DNA of 14,270 nucleotides from Candidatus Altimarinota bacterium (GTDB lineage: Bacteria; Patescibacteriota; Gracilibacteria; UBA4473), in the NCBI GenBank assembly GCA_026982915.1, contig JALWQU010000150.1, forward strand, positions 1 to 14,270. The letters run 5' to 3'. The notes under the pieces are model-generated. The model worked only from the letters and a program-made list of their open reading frames with translations. It searched no databases and had not been told where the DNA came from. Below are positions 5,193 through 12,770 of this stretch, piece after piece. Position 1 is the stretch's first letter. Each line of letters begins with the position of its first letter. The position numbers and the translations under genes are program-made.

Positions 5193-7013
5193 CTATAAAT
5201 AGGTCATTTTCTCCGGAGAAAAATCATTAGTACCCGTAATGGACTCTAGTGTTAATCCCGTTACCATCGTTTTTAGTACTTCTGGTAACAATGATTCATC
5301 AATTCCACTAACGGAAACCACCCTCTTCGAAGACCTCCTCTTTAACGGTTTATGTTCAATGGTAATAGTCTTAGAACCAATAATTAAAGTTAAAACAAGG
5401 CTATAGTTAGCGGGCAAGGCCTTATCTAAACTAATAATTCCATTGAGAGATTCTGTCTCCATAGAGGCCGAAAAAGCCTTTGTAATTCCATCTTCTTCAA
5501 TCGATCCTTTAAAATAAACCTTATTAACCTGCCCAAAAAAGTTTTTATGCTCATGTACTACCTCTTCAGGTATATGCGTGAATAACTCTCCACCAGTAAT
5601 ACAACATCTATCACCGTCTTTACCCCCCTCCCCGAAGTGGGCACTTTCGACTTCCCTAGATTCTTCGTGATAGACATAGTGCTCAGGTTCACCATATTTT
5701 ATTGTTTTTCTATGTGGAGACTTTAGCAATGTTAGCACTCGAATAATTCTGGATATATAAAGCTCAGGAGAACCTTTTTGCAAAATAAGCTCTTTCTTCC
5801 AACCTAAAGATTCATCTTCATTACCAATAATACTATACAGATTACTATCAAAATAAACCTCTAAATTATCCACATAGCTCATTTGTGATTCTATTCTCAT
5901 CATCAAATCACTAATACTCTCAAATTTCTCAATATATTCAGGGAGAACTACCATCTCATGTGTATCTAGATCATAACAAATTTCTAAATATTCCCCGCCA
6001 ATTTTAATCTCTAAGGCAAAAAGTTCTTTCTCTTCCTTATTCTCCAACTCGCGCGTTACAGGGCCTCCCATAATCCGCAATGGTTCTATTAGATCACTTT
6101 TAGGCTGGATTTCCATATATGTAGGAACATTATTCTCCCACTCTAAACAGTAGGGAGAAAGTGATTTAAGTTTTTTTGAAATTGTCAAAAATCTATTTTT
6201 TAAAAATTCTAATTTAGCCTCTTCTGTTAAAACGGTCAAAGAACCAGTTTCCTTTACCAGTAAATCGACACAATCAGACCCTTTATTAGCCGTATTATTT
6301 TGGTTTTGACTTTCCGGTAGAACATCAAACTCATAAGATGATAAGAATTCTTTAAAATCTCTTTCTAAACATTCCCAGTTTAAAACTTTATCCCTATCCA
6401 AATAATCAATAATGGTAAACCCTCCAAATAAAGTAAGTTCATTTATTTTTTGTTGTAATAATACCGTTGCTATTTTTAAACGATCAAGCTTTTCAAGTAA
6501 ATCATCCTCACCTTGATCTTTATTATTCGTAGGATTACCGGCCTCCAACATACCGAGTATCACTCTCATTCTATCCAGATTCCCTGCTCTTTTAGCCGTA
6601 GTCGCCTTCTGTAAAAGATCCGCTCGAGGATCATCACCATCATGTAGATAGTGCGAAATTTTATTTAGTAGCCTTCTTCCTTCTTTTCTTTCTTCTTTTG
6701 TTTGTACCACTTTTTGATCCTCACTTTCTTCTAAAGAAGTATCTAGACACTTTCTTCCTTCTCCATTCATCCAATCCTTAAAAGCTCTTGACCGACTATC
6801 ATCATCTTGTTGGCTTTTTCTTAACTCTTCAATTCGGATTGCCTGAATTTTTTTTTCATTTTCCCTATAAAGGGTATCAACCCTTTTAACTAATGCGTCA
6901 TGTGCCTGCTTAGTCGCTTCATATTCCTGTTGTGCCTCTTCCATTTCCATCTCTGATACACTCTTAGTTTCAGGTAACACCATCAAAAATTTATTGGCTT
7001 CTATCTTTGACAT
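5193..7013 (-). CDS. Unknown 606-residue cytoplasmic protein with N-terminal coiled coil
   Basis: No family recognised. There is no signal peptide or membrane segment. Residues ~20-70 are strongly charged and heptad-like (EMEMEEAQQEYEATKQ onward), then a Lys/Glu-rich helical part to ~195 with a second short coiled-coil stretch (~168-195). The rest alternates helical and beta-like segments. A Cys-Cys/His-rich patch (DRCCITGG, THIPEEVVHEH) lies around residues 480-505. A metal site is possible but not supported by a known motif. Start ATG 7013 fits the promoter at 7046-7073, leaving a leader of about 26 nt without a ribosome site. Stop is TAG; no terminator hairpin was seen before the next promoter at 5134. 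It is divergent from the LOG gene. Function unknown. Confidence 0.78.
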   Translation of the reverse strand: MSKIEANKFLMVLPETKSVSEMEMEEAQQEYEATKQAHDALVKRVDTLYRENEKKIQAIRIEELRKSQQDDDSRSRAFKDWMNGEGRKCLDTSLEESEDQKVVQTKEERKEGRRLLNKISHYLHDGDDPRADLLQKATTAKRAGNLDRMRVILGMLEAGNPTNNKDQGEDDLLEKLDRLKIATVLLQQKINELTLFGGFTIIDYLDRDKVLNWECLERDFKEFLSSYEFDVLPESQNQNNTANKGSDCVDLLVKETGSLTVLTEEAKLEFLKNRFLTISKKLKSLSPYCLEWENNVPTYMEIQPKSDLIEPLRIMGGPVTRELENKEEKELFALEIKIGGEYLEICYDLDTHEMVVLPEYIEKFESISDLMMRIESQMSYVDNLEVYFDSNLYSIIGNEDESLGWKKELILQKGSPELYISRIIRVLTLLKSPHRKTIKYGEPEHYVYHEESREVESAHFGEGGKDGDRCCITGGELFTHIPEEVVHEHKNFFGQVNKVYFKGSIEEDGITKAFSASMETESLNGIISLDKALPANYSLVLTLIIGSKTITIEHKPLKRRSSKRVVSVSGIDESLLPEVLKTMVTGLTLESITGTNDFSPEKMTYL

Positions 7014-7045
7014 TTTCTATTGATATTTAAGGAATATTTAATTTA

Positions 7046-7073
7046 TTTATACGTCATACATATTGTTTGTCAA
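7046..7073 (-). promoter_or_regulatory. Promoter of the 606-residue unknown gene
   Basis: On minus: TTGACA (7073-7068), a 16-bp spacer and TATAAA (7051-7046). Start is predicted near 7039, about 26 bases before ATG 7013. Confidence 0.65.
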
Positions 7074-7103
7074 ATAAATTCCCTACCATTTCCTCATATT
7101 TCA

Positions 7104-7112
7104 TGATACAAT
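7104..7112 (+). promoter_or_regulatory. Possible extended -10 promoter of the LOG gene
   Basis: TGA followed by TACAAT (7107-7112) fits an extended -10 (TGnTAnnnT). No convincing -35 is present. Start near 7119 would give a leader of about 21 nt. It is divergent from the promoter at 7046-7073. Confidence 0.42.
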
Positions 7113-7139
7113 AAGCAGAATATTTAATCACTTATCATC

Positions 7140-7814
7140 ATGAATACCAATGCCCCTATCAAAAATCTCTTTGAAATAATGCCCCATGCCACCCCTAGGA
7201 TTGGGGTTATGGGATCGGCTTCTGGATACATAATGAGTAATCCTAAAGCGATCAAAAACTCACAAAAAATTGGACAACAAATCGCGAAAAAAGGATGCAT
7301 ACTCGTCAATGGGGCTTGCCCAGGATTACCTGATGAAGCCGCCAAAGGCTGTAAAGGACAAGGAGGAGAAGTTTTTGGAGTATCACCTGCCATTTCTATC
7401 CGATCACATGTAAAAAAATACCAATCACCTATTGAGCATTACGATAATATTATGTTTACAGGCCTTGGCCTTATGGAGCGAGATATTATCAATATTCGAT
7501 CTTGTCATGGGGTAGTAATTCTTCCTGGTGGAACCGGGACTCTAAATGAGTTTACGGTTGCTTATGATGAAGGAAAACCTATCGGAATTCTCACCGGATG
7601 CGATGGTGTAGCCGATCATATCAAGGAAATTTTAGCCTTTTGTCACCGAGAAGTAACCGATCGAATGGTTTTTTCCGATGACCCCGTAGAACTTGTCGAA
7701 AAACTCCTTGAAATCGTCTATAAAACAGAAGTTTCTTCTGTCTTGGATGATTATCTGGTTGGTGATTCTGGGGTAGTGACACAAATCCAAAAAGACATGG
7801 AAGAAAGTGCCTAA
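7140..7814 (+). CDS. LOG-family (lysine decarboxylase-like Rossmann) protein
   Basis: 224 residues with the Rossmann fold of the LOG/TIGR00725-type family. Seen: the nucleotide-binding start IGVMGSASG (21-29), VNGACPGLPDEAAKG (56-70), MERDIINIRSCHGVVILPGG (112-131) and the signature PGGTGTLNE (129-137), whose Glu and Thr/Gly residues bind the phosphoribose. Known members are nucleoside-monophosphate phosphoribohydrolases (cytokinin-activating in plants); many bacterial ones have no proven substrate. Lysine decarboxylase is an old mislabel for this family. Start ATG 7140 is the first Met before the fold and has no ribosome site. It is followed at 95 and then 96 bases by the M50 protease and purQ on the same strand. 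Confidence 0.87.
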   Translation: MNTNAPIKNLFEIMPHATPRIGVMGSASGYIMSNPKAIKNSQKIGQQIAKKGCILVNGACPGLPDEAAKGCKGQGGEVFGVSPAISIRSHVKKYQSPIEHYDNIMFTGLGLMERDIINIRSCHGVVILPGGTGTLNEFTVAYDEGKPIGILTGCDGVADHIKEILAFCHREVTDRMVFSDDPVELVEKLLEIVYKTEVSSVLDDYLVGDSGVVTQIQKDMEESA

Positions 7815-7840
7815 AAGATTTAAGAACTCTTCCCTCTAAA

Positions 7841-7868
7841 AAATAGATAGAAAAGATTTTATCTATTT
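7841..7868 (+). terminator. Weak AT-rich hairpin after the LOG gene
   Basis: AAATAGATA (7841-7849) pairs with TATCTATTT (7860-7868), 9 bp, with A-rich DNA before it and only a short T stretch after. It may be a weak terminator or attenuator between the LOG and protease genes. Confidence 0.35.
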
Positions 7869-7888
7869 ATTAAAACCGATTAAGATTG

Positions 7889-7906
7889 GCAGGAAATTAA
7901 TCCTGC
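7889..7906 (+). promoter_or_regulatory. Small hairpin touching the M50 protease start
   Basis: GCAGGA (7889-7894) pairs perfectly with TCCTGC (7901-7906), loop AATTAA, ending three bases before ATG 7910. The AGGA in its 5' arm is the only ribosome-site-like sequence near this start, and it would be masked. On DNA it is also a plausible operator half-site pair. Confidence 0.45.
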
Positions 7907-7909
7907 AAT

Positions 7910-8917
7910 ATGTTTATTATCGACTTTTTCCTCAACAATACCATTTGGTTTATCGAGTTCATCCTTATGTTTTCTTTCCTGATCATTATTCACGAATGTG
8001 GACATTTTTGGGCGGCTCGATGGGCCGGGGTAAAAGTCCTCGAATTTGGTGTTGGTTTTGGAAAAAAAGTGTGGGGCTGGAAACGAGGGGATACCGAATA
8101 TAACTTAAACCTTATTCCTTTTGGCGGTTTTGTTCGCATGCTGGGGGAAGAGGAACGATCAAAGGATCCGCGTAGTTTTGAACAAGCGCCCCTCTATAAA
8201 CGAGTAATTATCACGGTTGGAGGGGTTTTCATGAACTTTCTCTCGGCCATTTTGCTGTTAACCTTTCTTTTTACTATTGGAACAAATCCTATTTTGGTTA
8301 CTAAAGACGATATAAAAGGGGCTTATGAAGATGGCTATTTTGGGTATCAAAAAGATGAAAATACTTTTATCGCCAATAAAGGCACAACCCTCGCCGAAGG
8401 CAAAAAAATGAAGCTAGAACACCTTTCTTGGGAAGAAGTTCAAGCCCTAAAAGAAACCGAAAAGCTACAAGGCGGTTATCTAAAAGAAGTAAAAATGCCT
8501 TTAGGCAAAGCCTTCCTTTTTTCTTTTAGCGAAACATGGCGAATTTCAGGCGCTATTATTCAAAAAGTAAGCGAAATACCCGGCCATATCATCGAAGAAA
8601 AACGCCTACCAGAAGGTATGGCAGGACCATTAGGGATTGCTGATGTAACCAAAAAAATGGCCGCTTTAGGATTTCTCTATTTGGTTAAACTCGCCGCCAT
8701 GCTCTCCATATCTCTCGGTGTGATGAATTTGCTCCCTATTCCAGCACTAGATGGTGGTCGTTTATTCTTTCAGTTCATAGAACTTTGCCTAAAACCCTTT
8801 AAGATCAAACCCAATGAAACCATTGAAAACTATGCCCATGTAGCGGGATTCGTATTACTTCTTGGGTTTTTAGTCGTCGTGACGATCGAGGATGTTATCC
8901 GTATTTGGTTTTCGTAA
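7910..8917 (+). CDS. rseP: M50-family site-2-type membrane metalloprotease
   Basis: 335 residues. Family members cut membrane-embedded substrates such as anti-sigma factors. Seen: HECGH (28-32) at the end of the first helix, with His28, Glu29 and His32 for zinc binding and catalysis; FGGFVRMLGE (71-80); RVIITVGGVFMNF (98-110) before the second hydrophobic segment; the GPLGI motif (239-243); and NLLPIPALDGGRLF (273-286), where Asp281 is the third zinc ligand. Hydrophobic segments lie near 10-28, 100-123, 254-275 and 308-328. E. coli RseP is about 450 residues with two PDZ domains. Here the stretch between the motifs (about 125-205) is short and shows no clear PDZ pattern. The gene symbol is by family only; no anti-sigma factor is seen nearby. 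Confidence 0.9.
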   Translation: MFIIDFFLNNTIWFIEFILMFSFLIIIHECGHFWAARWAGVKVLEFGVGFGKKVWGWKRGDTEYNLNLIPFGGFVRMLGEEERSKDPRSFEQAPLYKRVIITVGGVFMNFLSAILLLTFLFTIGTNPILVTKDDIKGAYEDGYFGYQKDENTFIANKGTTLAEGKKMKLEHLSWEEVQALKETEKLQGGYLKEVKMPLGKAFLFSFSETWRISGAIIQKVSEIPGHIIEEKRLPEGMAGPLGIADVTKKMAALGFLYLVKLAAMLSISLGVMNLLPIPALDGGRLFFQFIELCLKPFKIKPNETIENYAHVAGFVLLLGFLVVVTIEDVIRIWFS

Positions 8918-9013
8918 TTGCAAGCTATTAAACAGGTTCAAACTATTTGTTTTTTAGACAAGATTCCGTATCCTGTGCTACGAAATAGGCTGATTACTTC
9001 TAAATAATTTAAG

Positions 9014-10240
9014 ATGATTAAATGTGCTATTATCACTTTTCCGGGAAATAATTGTGAAACAGAAACCCTACACGCGGCTAAACGCAATGGGTTTGAAGCC
9101 AAGCTTTTTCGCTGGAATGAGGTTTCCGCCTTTGAACAATTTGAACCACAATTTATTATTCTGCCCGGAGGCTTTTCCTTCGAAGACCGAGGACGATCTG
9201 GCGTTATCGCCTCCAAAGAACCTATTTTTGAGACGCTTCGTCGTTTTGCCAAAAAAGGCGTTATCATTATGGGCATCTGTAACGGTGCTCAAATGGTCGT
9301 CGAATCAGCCCTTATCCCGGCCGAAATTGGCTTGGCCAAAAATATAAGGCGTGATAATACCGGCCATGTTTTAGGCACTGGATTCTTTAACACCTGGGTA
9401 CATCTAACGCCCGAAAACAAACACACGGTTTTTACGAAACATCTCCATGAAAAGGTTTTATCAGTACCTGTCGCTCATGGCGAAGGACGATTTGTCTCCG
9501 AGGATATAACTACAAAAACCTTATTACAAAACGGTGACATTGTGGCTTTTCGTTATAGTGATAGCGAAGGAAATGTTTCTGATAAGTTCCCGATAACGCC
9601 CAATGGATCAATGGCAGCCGTGGCCGCTATTACGAACAAAGAAGGGACGATAATGGCTATTATGCCACACCCAGAAAGGTTTTATAAAGAATTTGATGGG
9701 GATGCTATTTTCCAATCGGTGAAAAAATCTATTGAAATGGATGATTTTGCAAAAACAGTCGAAATTGGACACTTTGAAGAACTCGAAAAACCTCTTATTA
9801 AAAAGATCAAGACCGATGACAAGATGATTATTCTTGAAAAAAAATTAATCATTATGGATAACGAAAATTTTTCCATAAAAATGACCGCCCAGCATTTAGT
9901 TTCACAAGACATAAACCTTGAAAAAACTATTCGGTTCCAAATTAAAGGTGATGTTATCGAAGAAGCTTTATTGGAAACAGGCTTAATCCTCAATACGAGT
10001 AAGGAATTCATCATTCCCGAAACCTTTTCAGACTCAAAAAAGTCCTTTTATACAGCTGACATACAGGATGATGAGGCCGATCACTTGGCCGAACAACTCA
10101 GTATCATCCTAAAAACACCCATTAAGGTAAAGATTTACAAGGGTTGGCATTTTGATAAACAACTAGCCGATGATCTCATTACAAAAATTATTAGTGCTCG
10201 GTTACTCGCTAATCCCAACGCCACTGAAACCTTTTCATAA
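9014..10240 (+). CDS. purQ: PurQ (FGAM synthase glutaminase subunit) with C-terminal PurS-like extension
   Basis: Residues 1 to ~228 are PurQ, the class I glutamine amidotransferase that feeds ammonia to PurL in step 4 of purine synthesis. Seen: ITFPGNNCETE (7-17), PGGFSFEDRGRSG (51-63), GICNGAQ (87-93, nucleophile Cys89), VAHGEGRF (153-160), TPNGS (195-199) and MPHPER (217-222) with His219 and Glu221 of the triad. Stand-alone PurQ is about 225-230 residues, so some 180 residues are extra. The extension's end (KVKIYKGWHFDKQLADDLIT, then ARLLANPNATE) resembles the C-terminal half of PurS (an LTIE strand, then a helix ending in LLAN). A PurQ-PurS fusion is my inference; residues ~240-350 remain unassigned. 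No purL lies in the window. No ribosome site precedes ATG 9014. Confidence 0.87.
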   Translation: MIKCAIITFPGNNCETETLHAAKRNGFEAKLFRWNEVSAFEQFEPQFIILPGGFSFEDRGRSGVIASKEPIFETLRRFAKKGVIIMGICNGAQMVVESALIPAEIGLAKNIRRDNTGHVLGTGFFNTWVHLTPENKHTVFTKHLHEKVLSVPVAHGEGRFVSEDITTKTLLQNGDIVAFRYSDSEGNVSDKFPITPNGSMAAVAAITNKEGTIMAIMPHPERFYKEFDGDAIFQSVKKSIEMDDFAKTVEIGHFEELEKPLIKKIKTDDKMIILEKKLIIMDNENFSIKMTAQHLVSQDINLEKTIRFQIKGDVIEEALLETGLILNTSKEFIIPETFSDSKKSFYTADIQDDEADHLAEQLSIILKTPIKVKIYKGWHFDKQLADDLITKIISARLLANPNATETFS

Positions 10241-10273
10241 TTTCAGATCGGTTCTCAAAAACAAAAGCCATAA

Positions 10274-12571
10274 CTATTTAAGACGATTCTGAAGAACGGT
10301 CTCAATTTCCCGTGGGAGGTCTGTTCTTTTTATGCTCGTATTAGGAACTTCCAATAAGTTTCGACCAATAAATAATTTTAGGTCCGTAACGATATCAGCT
10401 TTTTTATAATAAATAAATTTAACTTTTAACTGATTTCTAAAAACCGCTTCCTTTATTTCAAACTTATCATAATTAAAATCAAGCGGAATAATATTACTCA
10501 TTTCAATTTTTATTTTTTTGACCTCAAAGTAACTTCGTACCAGATCTCGAGCAAGAATAGCTCGTTGTGTCTTCATTGATGGTTTTTTATTACTGATTGT
10601 ATTCCCACCAATACGCTCAGAAGATTCTTTCTGATTTTTCTCTACAAAAGATAGGAAACGAATAGCGGATGTTTTAGAAAGACCTTTTGAGCTTTCAGAA
10701 CCAACCTGCATAATAGTGAACCGTTTTGTTTTAATATCAAAGACCCCCGAAACTTTAAGCCCTAAATAGATTCCGTTTTTGAAGGTATAGGTCCCTGATT
10801 CTTTTGTCACGATAAGTTCATAAGTACTGATCTTTAGTTTATTTAAATAATCAATAAACTCTTTTTTGGTAAAACTTTCAGCTATCGCTAACTCTTCTTT
10901 TAAACGATCATTTTCTTCGGCTTTGACGGCTTCTTCATACTTCTTTTTATCATTGATATTTTTAATGATATCCGTTGTAAGCCCAGAGCTACCAATAATA
11001 CTAATGGTTTTAATCATCTCACGCTCCTTTTCTGAAAAAATAGTTCGTTGTCGATTTTTTGATATTTGCTCTATATCAAGCGTATTGAAAATTTGAACCA
11101 AAAGACTTGAGACCTTGGATTTACCAATTTTATCGGGAAACTTACTCAGAAAAAAGATAATATCTTGGGCTGATTCTAGCGCAATTTCATCTTTTTCTTC
11201 TGCTTTATAGAGTTTCACCTCTTTTCGTATCAGTTTTCCATAAAGATCAAAAACATCTATTTGTTGGAAAAAACGATTATTTTTTAGTAATTCCGCTAAA
11301 ATTCTTCGTAGTTTCGTGATGTAAAGCCTATCCTGTTCGGTTACTTTTAAAGCCTGTGCCTGAGGCTTTATATCAATAATCTGATTAAGTGCTTCTGAAT
11401 AAAAATGTTGGGCGATCAAAAACTCGATAGAAGAAAATTTTACATCAATATCCGCAAATGATGAGGCGGTATCTTTCGTCGTCCAAAAATCTTTAAACGC
11501 ATTAGCCGGATCCCTAGGATAGATCGTCTTTAACCATGATTTTTGGGCAATACTGAGTAAATTCCATTTTTTATTTATGGTTGAATTTGCCATCACTTTT
11601 TTCCATTCATCAGATTTATACACCTCACTAAAAGCCTTTAATTCTTCGACAGCAAGCTCTTTCTCATTATCGATAACACTCACATTAGCCTTTATAAAAT
11701 GAGGAATGACTTCCGTAAACCGTAGATTCATTTTCTTTTGTTCAGGATAACCAATAGCCAGATTATATTGTATCGACTTTAAAAGATGTGCCACATTCCC
11801 TACAACGAGCTGTGAATCAAACCACATCCATGTTTTGGGTGTCTTTTGCGCATAATCTTTCATTTGGTCTTCGATTTTTTTCTTCGATAAAATGGCTGAC
11901 GCTATTTGCTTTTCCGTATCGGTTTTAGACTTAGCACTATCAGGATCTAGATCCAATGAAAAGTTTTGCATCCGTAGTTCCTTACGCAGCTTTGTATAAT
12001 ATAATTTCCCTGTTTTTTCCGAAAGAAGGTCTTCCGATATGTCGACAAACATATTAGCCGGTATAACAAAAGGGGTTTTGGCGTTATCAAAAAATAACTC
12101 AATATTATGATCTATGGCGTATATCTTGAGTCGTTTTTTATCGATATTTCGTTCTATAAAAATAGAAGCATTCGGAAAACTAACGACTAAGTCCCCTACT
12201 TTTACCTGTGTTATCGCCACAGAAAAGGTCTTATGGTCAAAAGGGTTTTTAAAGTTGCTAAGGGCTTTTTCATAAGCCTGTTCCGGTACGAAAATGGCTG
12301 AAATAAAAATATTACCGCTTATTATTTCCCGATTTTGACCACTAAAATCAACCGTACTTTCCGGATAAATGGCTAAAAACTCATAATTATCCGTAAAAAT
12401 GGTTTTCACGGTTGGCTTATTATTTTCATACTTTTTCGCAAAAGATTCTGTGTCCATAAAAGGATTTGGAATACTGTCTTCAAACGCAAAACGACTATTC
12501 TCGGTCATAAGCGTAATGACAAAGATTAAGATCGCAATGGCGGTTGTGAATATTACTTGACCGAGTTTCAT
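10274..12571 (-). CDS. Unknown 765-residue signal-anchored surface or periplasmic protein
   Basis: No family recognised with confidence. Residues 5-22 form one uncleaved-looking hydrophobic anchor (VIFTTAIAILIFVITLM) behind a short basic N-terminus, so the large remainder is probably outside the cytoplasmic membrane. It is rich in Lys and Glu with few Cys. Around 126-178 a run of alternating beta strands (VGDLVVSFPNASIFIERN, then FVIPANMFVDI) recalls FecR-like domains; this is weak. A charged helical, possibly coiled-coil stretch (KKKYEEAVKAEENDRLKEE) lies in the last third, followed by a beta-rich part (TYTFKNGIYLGLKVSGVFDI). It converges on purQ with only 33 bases between stops and no T-run terminator. 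Its promoter faces leuC. Function unknown. Confidence 0.75.
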   Translation of the reverse strand: MKLGQVIFTTAIAILIFVITLMTENSRFAFEDSIPNPFMDTESFAKKYENNKPTVKTIFTDNYEFLAIYPESTVDFSGQNREIISGNIFISAIFVPEQAYEKALSNFKNPFDHKTFSVAITQVKVGDLVVSFPNASIFIERNIDKKRLKIYAIDHNIELFFDNAKTPFVIPANMFVDISEDLLSEKTGKLYYTKLRKELRMQNFSLDLDPDSAKSKTDTEKQIASAILSKKKIEDQMKDYAQKTPKTWMWFDSQLVVGNVAHLLKSIQYNLAIGYPEQKKMNLRFTEVIPHFIKANVSVIDNEKELAVEELKAFSEVYKSDEWKKVMANSTINKKWNLLSIAQKSWLKTIYPRDPANAFKDFWTTKDTASSFADIDVKFSSIEFLIAQHFYSEALNQIIDIKPQAQALKVTEQDRLYITKLRRILAELLKNNRFFQQIDVFDLYGKLIRKEVKLYKAEEKDEIALESAQDIIFFLSKFPDKIGKSKVSSLLVQIFNTLDIEQISKNRQRTIFSEKEREMIKTISIIGSSGLTTDIIKNINDKKKYEEAVKAEENDRLKEELAIAESFTKKEFIDYLNKLKISTYELIVTKESGTYTFKNGIYLGLKVSGVFDIKTKRFTIMQVGSESSKGLSKTSAIRFLSFVEKNQKESSERIGGNTISNKKPSMKTQRAILARDLVRSYFEVKKIKIEMSNIIPLDFNYDKFEIKEAVFRNQLKVKFIYYKKADIVTDLKLFIGRNLLEVPNTSIKRTDLPREIETVLQNRLK

Positions 12572-12610
12572 GAATTTTAGTGGGTCATTTTTAAGGATAA
12601 AAATCTATAG

Positions 12611-12639
12611 ATCATATCATAAAACCTTAATAGACTCAA
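12611..12639 (-). promoter_or_regulatory. Promoter of the 765-residue unknown gene
   Basis: On minus: TTGAGT (12639-12634), a 17-bp spacer and TATGAT (12616-12611) preceded by TGA, an extended -10. Start is near 12604 with a leader of about 33 nt. A second overlapping TATGAT occurs five bases upstream. Confidence 0.55.
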
Positions 12640-12702
12640 TCATTTTATGGGATTTAAAAAGAAATTCTGATCTTAATTTTGATATTTTTTTCGTTGTTCC
12701 TG

Positions 12703-12730
12703 TCGACTTTTCAACCAAAACCTCTAAAAT
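12703..12730 (+). promoter_or_regulatory. Possible promoter of leuC
   Basis: TCGACT (12703-12708), a 16-bp spacer and TAAAAT (12725-12730). Start near 12737 would give a leader of about 33 nt. No T-box, leader peptide rich in Leu codons or attenuator hairpin is seen between here and ATG 12771. Confidence 0.4.
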
Positions 12731-12770
12731 GCTTTAGGATTGAGAATTAAAACTTAAATTAAAACGGATT

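Noticed and set aside
10245-10302. Imperfect inverted repeat at the purQ / 765-residue gene junction (AGATCGGTTCT with AGAACGGTCT)
   Set aside because: It has a bulge and a 37-base loop, no T-run on the plus side, and overlaps coding sequence; not supported as a terminator.
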